Notes under the pieces: model-generated
Seen by the model: only the letters and a program-made list of their open reading frames with translations
What the model was told of the DNA's origin: nothing
The model's database searches: none
Assembly (NCBI GenBank): GCA_934045075.1
Contig: OW203738.1
Coordinates: 5,571,487-5,635,486, forward strand
Direction of reading: 5' to 3'
DNA length: 64,000 nt
DNA from: Yponomeuta sedellus
Taxonomy: Eukaryota > Arthropoda > Insecta > Lepidoptera > Yponomeutidae
Shown here: positions 10,223 through 19,650 of the stretch, one piece after another
Layout of the letters: every line of letters starts with the position of its first letter
Numbering within the stretch: position 1 is the first letter of the stretch
Made by a program: the position numbers and the translations under genes

Positions 10223-10551
10223 TATTAAAAACTTTCACGACTTGTACACATAGAATATTTTCGGGGCTTAATCGCGTAGTAATTTATTGCTATTTTACCA
10301 CGACGTTTCGACGACATTACAGTCATCGTGGTCAAGAGAAGACTGATGGCTGGCACCCGTTCGCATCTTCGGGTGATGAGGTTTCAGACTACCCTCAATC
10401 AGCCATCACCACACTGACAATGTCGGACGATAAATGTAGGACGATGGCAATTGTCATCAGTCTTCTCCCACCACGATTACTGTAACGTCGTCGAAACCTT
10501 GAGGTAAATAGCAATAAATTACTACGCAATTAAGCCCCGAAAATATTCTAT
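10223..10551 (-). mobile_element. Fold-back element R with one-sided tail
   Basis: Arms of about 100 bp (10249-10345 and 10455-10551) share catagaatattttcggggct, gtagtaatttattgctat and a gtcgaaac-type motif. Only the left side has an extra tail (tattaaaaactttcacgact tgtaca). A perfect 12-bp TSD, GTAATTGTAGCG, lies at 10211-10222 and 10552-10563. A related partial copy is at 28530-28615. The layout matches IRT and element O. Confidence 0.8.
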
Positions 10552-10563
10552 GTAATTGTAGCG

Positions 10564-10807
10564 GAGAGAAAGGAAGTGGGAATAAAGTCCACTCTGACAA
10601 CATTTTCCCTTCTACTCGATAGTATAACAACATACAGGACAGGTGCAGCGATGATGTTCTAAAATTACCTCTGCTATGACGACACATAAGGTAGCAAGTA
10701 AATTAGATTTACAAAGCTGATGTGTTGCAAAATGACGTCTGAAACGAATAAAAAAAAGATTGTTGAATTTCTATAGCCATATTCTACTTTTACGTACATG
10801 GGATTTT
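10564..10807. other. Unassigned sequence
   Basis: Nothing recognised. Confidence 0.4.
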
Positions 10808-10995
10808 ACTATAGTCACGATAGCACAACGTGGCGCTCATTAGGGGAAGGCTATGTGCAGCAGTGGACTTACTAGTCCACTGCTGCACATAGCCTTCCCC
10901 TAATGAGCGCCACGTTGTGCTATCGTGACTATAGTCTAGAAAGTCGTCGTCGTCGTAAGCTATACTTAGCTTACGACGACGACGACTTTCTAGAC
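10808..10995. repeat. Two perfect back-to-back hairpins of LINE-E tail
   Basis: Hairpin 1: 62-bp arms 10808-10869 and 10874-10935. Hairpin 2: 29-bp arms 10934-10962 and 10967-10995. Both have the 4-nt loop TACT, and they overlap by 2 bases. Arm 1 carries the LINE-E end (ggcgctcattaggggaaggc) and arm 2 the (ACG)n end of a LINE-E tail. Removing the middle leaves an ordinary LINE-E 3' end. Confidence 0.92.
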
Positions 10996-11062
10996 TGTAT
11001 AGACAGATAGATGGAGAACACTTTATTGTACAAAAAGAACAAATTTAATAATTTATATATTC
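10996..11062 (-). mobile_element. LINE-H 3' end fragment
   Basis: Carries agatggagaacactttattg tacaaaaag, the reverse of the caataaag...tctatc tail seen in other LINE-H copies. Confidence 0.6.
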
Positions 11063-11330
11063 ACAAATATTCACTTACAAAAATTATTTGCCGACACAAG
11101 CTAGCCAAATACCATCGACCAGAACCCATAGGTAATCTCTCATTTACAATGACCATGACATCACACCGAGGGTGGACTGAAAGCTATATATTTATATATT
11201 TGAGCTATATATTTATGTATTTATTTTTAGTTTACGTAGTTTATTTCTTTCTTTCAAAGTTAGGTTTTTATTCAATATTTATGTAGTATATTTTGTACAC
11301 GTATATAGACCCGCTTTTTACTGCTTCTCC
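11063..11330. other. Unassigned AT-rich sequence
   Basis: Nothing recognised. The 91-codon frame at 11011-11286 has low-complexity composition. Confidence 0.4.
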
Positions 11331-11450
11331 GACTCTCTAAGGTTTGCTGGAAGAAATCTCTTTCAGAGATAAGCTCGCCTTTGTACATGTTATTTCTTAT
11401 GTAATGTCCTGTTAAATGTTTCGTGTGCAATAAAGTATAATAACTAACTA
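11331..11450 (+). mobile_element. LINE-H 3' end
   Basis: The signature ggaagaaatctctttcagag ataagctcgcctttgtac followed by gtgcaataaagtataa is that of CR1-like LINE ends common in Lepidoptera. Confidence 0.65.
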
Positions 11451-11507
11451 TAAAGATATTGCTGCTGAAATAAGCTCGACATGTAAGTTTTGAAAATTTG
11501 TGTTCTG

Positions 11508-11998
11508 TTTGTCCTTTAATTGAGTTTGGACCAAACTGATGCATCAACAGCAAACGAGCGGCTGTTTCTTGAGCATTGCTCTACATTACACCACACGTTT
11601 CTCCACTACCTTTGCATTTTTTAATGTTTTTTTCCGTGCTTCGCAAGGCACGTTAAATCGTTGGTGCCGGCTGTCATGTAATGGCAGTAGTTAAGCCATG
11701 TCAGAGGCTTATTGGGCGGCTTGATAATTGCTGACAGTAAGGCCCGCCACTGTCTTACAATCCTCCACCAACCCGGACTTGGCCGGCGTGGTGGCCTGAC
11801 CTCCCTGCAATGCAGGAAGAAACCCGTGCCCCAGCAGTGGGGACATACAAAGGTTGATATCGATCGAAATCGAATGTTTTTTAAAATTCAGTTATTTTTT
11901 TATTTCTCTTCTGTCTCTTGTGCGAATTAGGATCAAACTGGAGTAGCACCAGCAAATGAGCCGCCATTTCTTGAGCATTGCTCTAAATCACAGCAAAG
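11508..11998. repeat. Diverged direct repeats around a 5S-SINE
   Basis: The block 11508-11600 (gagcggctgtttcttgagca ttgctct) recurs with changes at 11905-11998 (gagccgccatttcttgagca ttgctct), on either side of the 5S-SINE. They differ too much to be a TSD, so an older tandem duplication was split by the SINE. Confidence 0.65.
11630..11866 (+). mobile_element. 5S-SINE, head-truncated
   Basis: Starts inside the body (ccgtgcttcgcaaggcacg) and runs to the gcagtggggacatacaaagg ttgatatcgat end. The 5S-like head is absent. Confidence 0.8.
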
Positions 11999-11999
11999 G

Positions 12000-12289
12000 G
12001 GCGTCTAGTATCAAGATCTGTCGGTCGGAGGTCCCGCGCTGGGATGTATGATCGTTGCGTTTTATTATGGCAATAAAAAAAGGTTCGAGGTATATTTTAG
12101 ACCGATTTGCACTACTTCCTTAAAAAGCCATATAAACGGAATTTGAAAAAAGAATTTTAGTTCAATGTTACTTAAGCCAAATTCGTGCGATATGTCTTTC
12201 CGTCTTTATACAATAGCGTCTTATTAAAATTCTGTTCTTGTACACCCTGCAAAAAAATTACTCTCTCTAGTAATATTACAGCACATAAA
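12000..12289. other. Unassigned AT-rich sequence
   Basis: Nothing recognised. Confidence 0.4.
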
Positions 12290-12537
12290 TAAAATAAATA
12301 AATATTCATGGACATATTACACAGATCTTGTTAGCCCTATACTAAGTACAACTAAATGACTTGTGTTATAGGTGCTAACTCGACGATAGATTTAATACAA
12401 TAAATACATAGATAACATTCAAGACCCGAGACAAACTAAGTTCGTTTCCTAGTTTGCCCCGGCCGGGGATCGAACCCGAGACCTTCGGTTTTACATTCAG
12501 CGTGCCAAACCGCTGCCCCACCGAGGTCACATGGTGT
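12290..12537 (-). mobile_element. SINE-D copy
   Basis: On the minus strand the tRNA-like head starts at 12537: gacctcggtggggcagcgg (A box) and gggttcgatccccgg (B box, near 12465). The body ends in AT-rich sequence with ataaataaat repeats. Other copies: 26107-26350 and 51066-51232. Confidence 0.8.
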
Positions 12538-12714
12538 AGATAACTAAATACAAATAGTTTATTATTTCTACATAGAAAATACATTTCATCCTTATTATCT
12601 AGACAATACAATATCTAGACAATTAGTGTGGACAATAGATTATTGGTGACCCTTACACCAGGTCAGACCTGTCCTGTGAGGGCCACATATCCCCAAGTAA
12701 ATTCCTATAACTAT

Positions 12715-12738
12715 AAAAAGTGTCTTAAGACACTTTTT
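12715..12738. repeat. Perfect 24-bp palindrome
   Basis: aaaaagtgtctt followed by its exact complement aagacacttttt. No role can be assigned. Confidence 0.8.
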
Positions 12739-12764
12739 CTTTTGGTTCCATCGTCTGTCTTAGA

Positions 12765-12980
12765 TAACACAACACAACATAACATTTACATACATGCACA
12801 TACATTGCTTCTGGCCCCACACTAGGATACCCTGTGTCGTGGGAACCAGAAACAGCGACATCACAAACATGTAAACATCCAAGACCTGGGGTTTTTTTTT
12901 GTTTCCAGCCGGGATTCGAACCCAGGACCTCTTGCAAGGTAGGTAGATGCACTACCGCTACGCCACAGAGGTCGTCATTG
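12765..12980 (-). mobile_element. SINE-C copy
   Basis: The tRNA-like head lies at 12980-12905 on the minus strand (gtggcgtagcgg A box, gggttcgaatcccgg B box). Then comes the core with gatgtcgctgtttctggttc and a (TTATG)n-type tail at 12765-12785. It sits directly at the 3' end of the LINE remnant 12983-13286. Confidence 0.85.
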
Positions 12981-12982
12981 TG

Positions 12983-13286
12983 GCTATATTCGTACATAGC
13001 GGCTATGTCATTGTCCCGTGATGTTACAGCTTGGAAGAGTTCTATGTTTCTCGTGATGAGCCACTCTTTAAGATGTTGGAACCACTATGTTTTTCTGCAG
13101 CTAGGTCCTTCGTCTCTGAATTTTGCCTTGTAGATGTGTTGCAGCAGACTGTACGTCTGACTGCGTATGATGTGCCTGAAGTTGAGGTATTGTAGTTCTA
13201 TCCATGTCAAATTTTTTGTTCATTCTTTGCAAAATCGTGTCGTAAGTTACGTTAGTATCGTGTTTTTGCGTGTGTATTTTAATCAC
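12983..13286 (-). pseudogene. RTE-type reverse-transcriptase C-terminus
   Basis: The minus strand reads VTYDTILQRMNKKFDMDRTT, then after a frameshift near 13190 YLNFRHIIRSQTYSLLQHIY KAKFRDEGPSCRKT, a TAG stop, WFQHLKEWLITRNIELFQ and AVTSRDNDIAAM. The pattern of RMNK..., GHI-R-like, LLQ-I-GK-like and a W--L-EW motif is the terminal region of RTE/BovB-type LINE proteins. One frameshift and one stop make it a pseudogene. Confidence 0.75.
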
Positions 13287-13289
13287 GTG

Positions 13290-13559
13290 ACTTAAAATAT
13301 AACAACTCCCATGACTTAGGTTATAATGAAATTGCCATATCGATCGGTCTGAACAACATTGAAAATGCGAAAAATTATCAGCTGTTCCATACTTTTTAAT
13401 CCTATAGGAGGTGTGGAAAATGTTTTTTTTAATGGCGCCATGTTAAAAGTAATTCGTGACGTAATACAAGAGAGTATATAGCCCCAACTGTAGCTGTAAC
13501 CTATTATTATTATTATTTTGAGGTAAAATAATTAAAAAATATATTTTATCACACTTCAC
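13290..13559. other. Unassigned, with a short (TTA)n run
   Basis: Only a (TTA)n microsatellite near 13503-13516 is distinctive. Confidence 0.45.
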
Positions 13560-13612
13560 AGTCTATTGTTCCCACTGCTAGGGCACGAGCCTCATCCTTC
13601 ATCGCAGGAATA
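13560..13612 (-). mobile_element. 5S-SINE tail fragment
   Basis: The phrases cactgctagggcacgagcct and catcgcagg match the 3' tail of the family; the rest is absent. Confidence 0.6.
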
Positions 13613-14619
13613 TATTTGTGTGCCAAACTTAATTTCTACTCACCCTGGGTAGACAAAAATAAAATTTAAACAATCACAAGCTATCACATCTACTTTCAAC
13701 ATTAGTCTAACAAACTATGAGTATTACCAACCAATCCAAGATAATACCACGTACATAGGTACAACATCTCTATCACAGAGCCTAATCTAAACCCTGCACA
13801 ATCTAGCCAGACTAAGTCCACAACATCAAGTTGATCCAATTCAATTTCGCTACAACAAACAAGACGGGCATATAATCACACTAGTCTGACCTGTAACCCT
13901 CTAAATAAGGCTGCACCGAGCCACGGCCTTAGGAATGTAAACATCGAGCCATCTCCTGAGGCGCCATCTATAATTTTCTAACAATCTTTGTAACATGTCC
14001 ACTCCAAGCAGAGCCGCGAGAGTCCCTGAAATCTCCCCTTGGGCGCCTTGTTCTTATGGGGCCGGGAAAGGGGTGAGGGCTCAACGGTAAACGGTGGCAC
14101 GGTCCACGCTCGATCGATCTCGGACCGATCCGTGGATATTGCATATTTATCAACCTTTGACACGACGTAACAACGTGGAAGTAACATCTTCATGGTGGAC
14201 GAGCAAGGAGGATATAAAAGTGTACAGGGTGGTTTGGACGAGCGTTTGATTTCGAAATAAATTTTTGACAAATGTTCGACAAGTTTCCTGTCCGCTAGCA
14301 CAGTGTCAAGTTATTGTTAATAGTCGTCAGTTCTTTAGATTTTGACGTTAATCTCTTTTTCATTTTGGTCGCTCGCGAAAAACGCATGGAACGAAAAACG
14401 TTGCGTCGCCAAGGTCTGTAACTTCGGATAGTAAGCAATTCATTTATATATCGTCAATTCGAAAAACGTCTGATCCTCTTGACTCGTGCCGCTAGATGGC
14501 GCTAGTGTAACACAGCTTGAGCCAAAAAATAATGATTATCTACTTATAAACGTTTCAAGTTACACAACAGCCCCACCCGCATTTTATGCACTTTGGCTAA
14601 CTTACAGCTGTTAACAGCT
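13613..14619. other. Single-copy stretch with a possible promoter
   Basis: About 1 kb without recognised repeats. The part 13900-14300 is GC-richer than its surroundings and has a TATA-like element (ggatataaaagtg, about 14210-14222). Overlapping frames on the minus strand (13968-14153, 13978-14301) have no motif. It could be conserved regulatory DNA, a promoter or an old LTR; no evidence decides. Confidence 0.35.
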
Positions 14620-14632
14620 ATTGTAGTAGATT

Positions 14633-15006
14633 CGTTATCAACCCTTGTATGTCCCCACTGCTGAGGCACGGGTCTATTCCTGCATCGCAGGAAGGTTAGG
14701 CCATACTCCACCACGGGGGCCAAGTCCGGGTTGGTGGAGGATTGTAAGACAGTGGCGGGCCTTACTGTCAGAAGTTATCAAGCCGCCCATAAGGCCTCTG
14801 ACCTGGCTTAACGACTGTCATTATATGACAGCCGGCACAAACGGCTTAACGTGCCTTGCGAAGCACGGAAGCGCTTGGAAAAATGCATCTAGCGGTAGTC
14901 ACGGGACGCTCACCCATCCTGTAACTGACCACGCCTGTTGTTGCTTAACCAAGTAATTGATTCCAATCACTCTGTTTGCCTAGGCCACGAGCGCTTCATT
15001 CTTCGC
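14633..15006 (-). mobile_element. 5S-SINE, full length with TSD
   Basis: A 374-bp insertion bounded by the perfect 13-bp repeat ATTGTAGTAGATT (14620-14632, 15007-15019). The tail (gggttgataacg on the minus strand) is at the left and the head (gaagcgctcgtggcc) at the right. The best-delimited member; the TSD shows target-primed retroposition. Confidence 0.88.
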
Positions 15007-15019
15007 ATTGTAGTAGATT

Positions 15020-15411
15020 AACAGATGGTTAATGAACGAGAAACAAGGAGGAAAGCTTCAGTACGTTTTACTCATTCTATAAATGCGGACATTTCGCCCT
15101 AGTGCGGTTTACTTCTGAAACTGATAAGTGAAGTAAAACTGACAAATGATAAAAATACCATATAGTAAAAATATCCGTTACCTACGTGTATTATAATATA
15201 ATATATATTAGGTGTACGATATTTTTTACCATATTATAATATATGTGTGGTATAGGTACTGAGTAAGTCAGCTTCTATAAAAACAATTCCCCATGCATTG
15301 TAGCGTCCGAAAGATCCCTTCTCCTATTTACCAACACCGACATATTTGCTAAACTCTCTCCAACTACCAAAAAGGTTAGCCGAAGTCTAAAAAATTGTAT
15401 CTCTGCGACTC
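15020..15411. other. Unassigned; AT-rich core
   Basis: The part 15190-15245 is almost pure A/T with ataatata repeats. No gene or family recognised. Confidence 0.4.
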
Positions 15412-15780
15412 GATATCAACCCTTGTATGTGCTGCTGTCCATGCTGGGGCACGGGTCTCTTCCTGCATTGCAGGAAGGTTAGGCCATACTCCACCACGGG
15501 GGCCAAGTCCGGGATGGTGGAGGACTGCGGGCGGCGGGCCTTATTGTTATCAGTTATCAAGCCGTCCTTAAGGCCTCTGACATGCCTTAGCGACTGTTAT
15601 TACATGACAGTCGGTTTTAACGGCTTAGTATGCCTTGTGAAGCACGGAAGCGCTCGGAAAAATGCCACCAGCGGTAGTCACGGGACGGTCACCCATCCTG
15701 CATCTGACCGCGTCTGTTGTTGCTTAACCGAAGTGATTGATTCCAATCACGCGGTTTGATTAGGCCGCGAGCGCTTCTCT
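15412..15780 (-). mobile_element. 5S-SINE copy
   Basis: Full length on the minus strand, including the head (gcgctcgcggcctaatcaaa) and tail (gacagcagcacatacaaggg). The 110-codon plus-strand frame is an antisense reading of the repeat. Confidence 0.82.
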
Positions 15781-15824
15781 GCTTGGCTTCTGCCTTCGTA
15801 AGAAAGATTTTATTCTATTCTATA

Positions 15825-16011
15825 CTAGCTGAACCAGCAAACTTCGTACCGCCTAACAGTCGATTCTTTATTTTTTTTTTCTCTCCGTAAGAACCATCCT
15901 CGTATATCAAGGTTTTTTTTAAAAAAAAAGAATTAGCGAAATCGGTTCAGCTGCTCTCGAGATTTGCGCTTACCAACACATTCAGCGATTCATTTTTATA
16001 TTATTGATAGA
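15825..16011 (-). mobile_element. Helitron-like non-autonomous fragment
   Basis: On the minus strand it begins TCTATCAAT after an A and ends GGTTCAGCTAG before a T. This fits Helitrons: 5' TC, 3' CTRR, insertion between A and T, no TSD, and a small GCTG/CAGC hairpin next to the end. Interior phrases (gcgaaatcggttcagctgct, gcgcttaccaacacattcag) are common in lepidopteran genomes. Confidence 0.65.
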
Positions 16012-16371
16012 TAATGTGAGTGAAGGTGCAATTGGAAGTTAACTTATTACGTAGATGCCAAGTATTGATTACAATATAGTCATCTCCGCAGCACCCTGTG
16101 CGCGCGCGCATCGCTCGCGGTGTTTGTTCTCGTGCGCGTCGCGGTGGGAAGCGCGCGTGTGTGGCATCTGCGGGCTTGCACACGGAACCATTACCCGCAG
16201 TGTACTATCCGCATTTATAGTTCGATTCGATTCTCTATTTCAGAAGTGAATATCGTCAAAGTACAAAGCTCACAAGGCGTTCGCAGTCGGAGGTGGCTGG
16301 GTGACATGCATTATTGTATGGTAACCGGCTGCCTTCGATTCTATATGTTTTGGCTTTATGTATTTTGTTTG
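16012..16371. other. Single-copy stretch with a GC-rich island
   Basis: 16090-16180 is unusually rich in CG and GC (gtgcgcgcgcgcatcgctcg). Short frames here have no motif. Confidence 0.4.
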
Positions 16372-16608
16372 TTCCGTGCATCGCAAGGCACGCTAAGCCC
16401 TTGGTGCCGGCTGTCATGTAATGGCAGTCATTAAGCCATGCCAAAGGCCTTATGGGCGGCTTGATAACTTCTGACAGTAAGGCCCGCCACTGTCTTACAA
16501 TCCTCCACCAACCCGAACTTGGCCTCCGTGATGGAGTATCGCCTAACCTTCCTGCGATGCAGGAAGAGACCCGTGCCCCAGCAGTGGGGACATACAAGGG
16601 TTGATATC
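16372..16608 (+). mobile_element. 5S-SINE, head-truncated
   Basis: From cgtgcatcgcaaggcacgct to the tail gcagtggggacatacaaggg ttgatatcgat. Confidence 0.8.
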
Positions 16609-16684
16609 GATAACTAACTATATTGTTTACGATGTACGATGCACGAACCACGAGGACATCGTGCTATTAATAAATACATTTTAA

Positions 16685-16825
16685 GAGTCATGTAACATAA
16701 CCTCGCGTCTTTATCCCAGAGGGGCAGGCAGAGACCAGGGACTGCCACTTGACACGATCCTGACAGGACCACCTCCGCATCATCAACGTTCATAAGTCGT
16801 TGCACGCACGCCGGTAGATGTAATA
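16685..16825 (-). pseudogene. LINE-G C-terminus
   Basis: The minus strand gives ACMQRLMNVDDAEVV and the following sequence encodes the usual end with shifts. The end ctctgggataaagacgcga is intact. Confidence 0.7.
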
Positions 16826-17075
16826 GTTTTTTTTTTCAAACTAGGGTCATCCACTCCATATACCTATCTCTGCCTCTAATCCTGCTCACACACATGTCGC
16901 ACGATTATCTAACGAGAGTCGGGTTCCCATAGCGCACGATAGCGATCCCATCGTAATGGTAATCGGCATTCCGAATGCGATTATCGGAAATTGGCCGGTC
17001 GGGGCGCACCGTGTCACGTTCGCGAATAGCAAACGAGTTTGGTTGGCCAATGTAGATGGTTAGGCCCTGACTTGT
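16826..17075. other. Unassigned sequence
   Basis: Possibly part of repeat N, which starts nearby; no match confirmed. Confidence 0.35.
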
Positions 17076-17275
17076 GTGGCTCAGGACCTGGATATAGAGT
17101 CTGATACTTACATAGTTTGTCAATAAATTGATATATAGCAGTACAATGTCATTCCAGGAGTAAAACGCGGGCAGATTAAATAGACATCTCACGCGAAGAA
17201 GATAGATACGCGCGAGGTGCCGAGTTAAGTAGCATTATACTTTTGCTATCCTATTGGTTACCAGAGTAGTGATAG
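17076..17275 (-). repeat. Dispersed repeat N
   Basis: On the minus strand: tgctacttaactcggcacct, cttcttcgcgtgagatgtct, ggaatgacattgtactgct. The same order appears on the plus strand at 25150-25430. Ends and class unknown. Confidence 0.6.
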
Positions 17276-17402
17276 TGTGAATGAAACGATTTTTGTGAAC
17301 AAACATGCATTTTTGAGATTCACCCCCATGGCTCAGGACCCTACTTCATAAAACGGTAGCAATAGTTTACAGTTTGCTAGGACAATATTAAACCGGTCGT
17401 AG

Positions 17403-17510
17403 GGCTGGGAAGAACACACACAAACACACTTAACAACACTCTTCAAAACACAAACATACCCTTACGCACTCACACACAAACATACACACACACACATTGT
17501 AATTATTGAC
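17403..17510. repeat. Impure (CA)n microsatellite
   Basis: Runs of cacacacaaacacac and acacacacacacatt. Confidence 0.8.
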
Positions 17511-17738
17511 ATTATCGTTTATTAAATGATTTATTTGTTATTCTTATAAGATACATAAATAGATAGAAAATAGAATATTTTTTACTATACACGGAAATTA
17601 CAGTAACAGAAATAGTATAAAAGTATAGTACAACTAGCTGCTAGTCACGACTTAAGAAATTTTTATACTCTTAGGTTAAGAATTATCTGTGTAATTTCAA
17701 TATTTAGGTACAATAAAGTGTTCTATATCTATCTATCT
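17511..17738. other. Unassigned AT-rich sequence
   Basis: Ends in caataaagtgttctatatct atctatc, a LINE-H-like tail at about 17710-17737. Confidence 0.4.
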
Positions 17739-17739
17739 A

Positions 17740-17935
17740 CAAAATACAGAGAATATTGTAAAGAGGTTCGAAACTTCACTGATGCCGGTGATTCGCCCAT
17801 TAGCTCAGTTGGAAAGAGCGCTGGCAAGGATAGCCAGAGGTCGCGGGTTCGAATCCCGGCATGGTTGGAATTTTAAGCCTCGAAATAGGTTTTTAAAATT
17901 GTCCTTAGCACGGGTTAGTGCATTACAAAGAATAT
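17740..17935 (+). mobile_element. IRT unit, truncated
   Basis: Starts at tacagagaatattg, includes the tRNA-like block (17798-17872) and keeps the tail gtccttagcacgggttagtg. No inverted arm and no clear TSD. Confidence 0.75.
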
Positions 17936-18288
17936 AAACACAAAAATATACAAAAGGGGTAGCACCCTTGTATATTTTGTGTTCGTATTTGTCCAAATAC
18001 AAACCACTGATATATCAGTTATAGCCCAAATGGGATACCAGGAGCAAACCTCATTATAGAAAACGATAAGACGAATGAAAGCAACCAAACAAAATATAAT
18101 TTTCGACAAATCCTCAATTTAAGAATTGATCTCCAGGTAACAGAAATTTGCCGGGCAATACGTGAAGCGGCCGATATGCTAATCGAGATTAAGTCATTTT
18201 TCATGTCCTTATAAACGTGAGTAGAGTTTTGCCGCTACTTAGCAACCCATTTCTGTAAACTACAGGTTTTCCAAAGCCTTACATTCGA
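17936..18288. other. Unassigned sequence
   Basis: Begins with a small hairpin (tacaaaaggggt / acccttgta). Short minus-strand frames without motif. Confidence 0.4.
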
Positions 18289-18296
18289 AGTGTGTG

Positions 18297-18358
18297 CCAC
18301 TTTTCAAGAAATCATCTTCTTCTTTTAAATCCACTTTTCAAGAAAGCATCTTCTTCTT
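18297..18358. repeat. Short tandem duplication
   Basis: ccacttttcaagaaa(t/g)ca tcttcttcttttaa occurs twice in a row. Confidence 0.75.
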
Positions 18359-18407
18359 TTAAGGCGTCGCTTACTAGCACCACCAATGGAATAAAAACCA
18401 TAACTTG

Positions 18408-18492
18408 TTTTATGCCACACCTGGCCATAAAGTGGCTTTTTCCGCACTCTGCGCGTACGGAAAAAGCCGCTTTCTGGCCAAGTGTAGACATA
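18408..18492. repeat. Inverted repeat, about 37-bp arms
   Basis: Left arm ttttatgccacacctggcca taaagtggctttttccg; the right arm is its imperfect complement, with a 13-nt loop. Probably the centre of a fold-back MITE whose ends I cannot fix. Confidence 0.6.
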
Positions 18493-18689
18493 AAAAGATG
18501 TACACAACACGGGAGGTAATAAAGAAAGCTCTCGATCGCATATTTACGTCCCTCGCTTGCAGCTCGGGCCGCAAACTTCTGCGATCTCGGCCTTTCTTTG
18601 TATTACCAGTTGTGTAATGTACTATTACGTTACGTTTTCAATAAGACAACTCTGTCTACAGAATCACCAACCTAGGACTTTAATCAATT
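18493..18689. other. Unassigned sequence
   Basis: Nothing recognised. Confidence 0.4.
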
Positions 18690-18872
18690 TTCGCTAAGAA
18701 CGGGCAGAAGCGCCCCCTGCAATACAATTCCACCAAACTGCGATCCCCAACTCGCATGCCCAGCGTGGGGATTATGGGCACTACCCCCCAATGATGGCAC
18801 AACCTTGCGCTATGGCGCTCATTAGGGGAGGTCTATGTCCAGCAGTGGACTAATATAGCCTTAAGAAGAAGA
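18690..18872 (+). mobile_element. LINE-E 3' untranslated region, truncated
   Basis: From cagaagcgccccctgcaata through ctcgcatgcccagcgtgggg to gtccagcagtggactaatat. Confidence 0.75.
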
Positions 18873-18939
18873 AGAAATATTTCAGCCACTTTGCAGCAAC
18901 TCATTTAGCTCTGGTATCTGGCACACTAACAATACTGCT

Positions 18940-19190
18940 AAGCACGGAAGCGCTCGGAAAAATGCTACTAGCGGTAGTCACGGGACGGTCACCCACCCTG
19001 CACCTGACGGCGCCTGTTGTTGCCTAACTCAAGTGATTGATTCCAATCACTCGGCTCGCCTAGGCCACGAGCGCTTCTGTGAATAACTGCGTACCTATTT
19101 TTAGTGGCAGTCCCTGGTCTCTGCCTACCCCTCTGGGATACAGGCGTGCTTTTCTTTTCGTTATGTTTTTCTTATTTATGCACAACAAAG
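18940..19190. mobile_element. 5S-SINE / LINE-G composite
   Basis: The head half of a 5S-SINE (minus strand, about 18940-19078) is joined through ctgtgaataactgcgtacct to a LINE-G 3' end (plus strand, agtggcagtccctggtctct ... gatacaggcgtg). The same junction occurs at 29103-29140, so the composite was copied as a unit. Confidence 0.75.
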
Positions 19191-19214
19191 TATTTCTATC
19201 TACCTATCTATCTT

Positions 19215-19440
19215 CGGACGACCTCTGTGGCGTAGCGTTAGCGCGTCTGCCTACCATGCAAGAGGTCCCGGGTTTGAATCCCAGCTGGGAAAAACAAGCC
19301 CAGGTCTTGGATGTTTACATGTTTGTGATGTCGTTGTTTCTATGGTTCCCACGACACAGGGTATCCTAGTGTGGGGCCAGAAGCAATGTATGTGCTTGTT
19401 TGTAAATGTTATGTTATGTTATATCTATCTTCATATTCAT
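19215..19440 (+). mobile_element. SINE-C copy
   Basis: Head at 19217-19295 (gtggcgtagcgttagcg, gggtttgaatcccagc), core with gatgtcgttgtttctatggt, tail ttatgttatgtt. Confidence 0.85.
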
Positions 19441-19650
19441 ACGAAATTTTCGAGATTCAAATCTATTTTAAGCTATCGCGAGTCTTGCATGTGAAGACAC
19501 AAAATAATGAGTCTCTGATTATCATGACTGACCTAATGGCAATAAAATTACTTTGTGTAAACAATGGGCTATGTGAATCCACATTAAGATGACCCCTAGA
19601 TGATATCTTAATGTTCCAAGACGTAATGTAGTTGAGGTATCAGAAAGTAA
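19441..19650. other. Unassigned sequence
   Basis: Nothing recognised. Confidence 0.4.

Noticed and set aside
10808..10935. Transcription terminator or miRNA precursor
   Set aside because: The arms are a LINE 3' end, and a 62-bp perfect stem with a 4-nt loop does not resemble a miRNA precursor.
16256..16651. 131-codon frame as a gene
   Set aside because: Antisense reading of a 5S-SINE plus flanking sequence.
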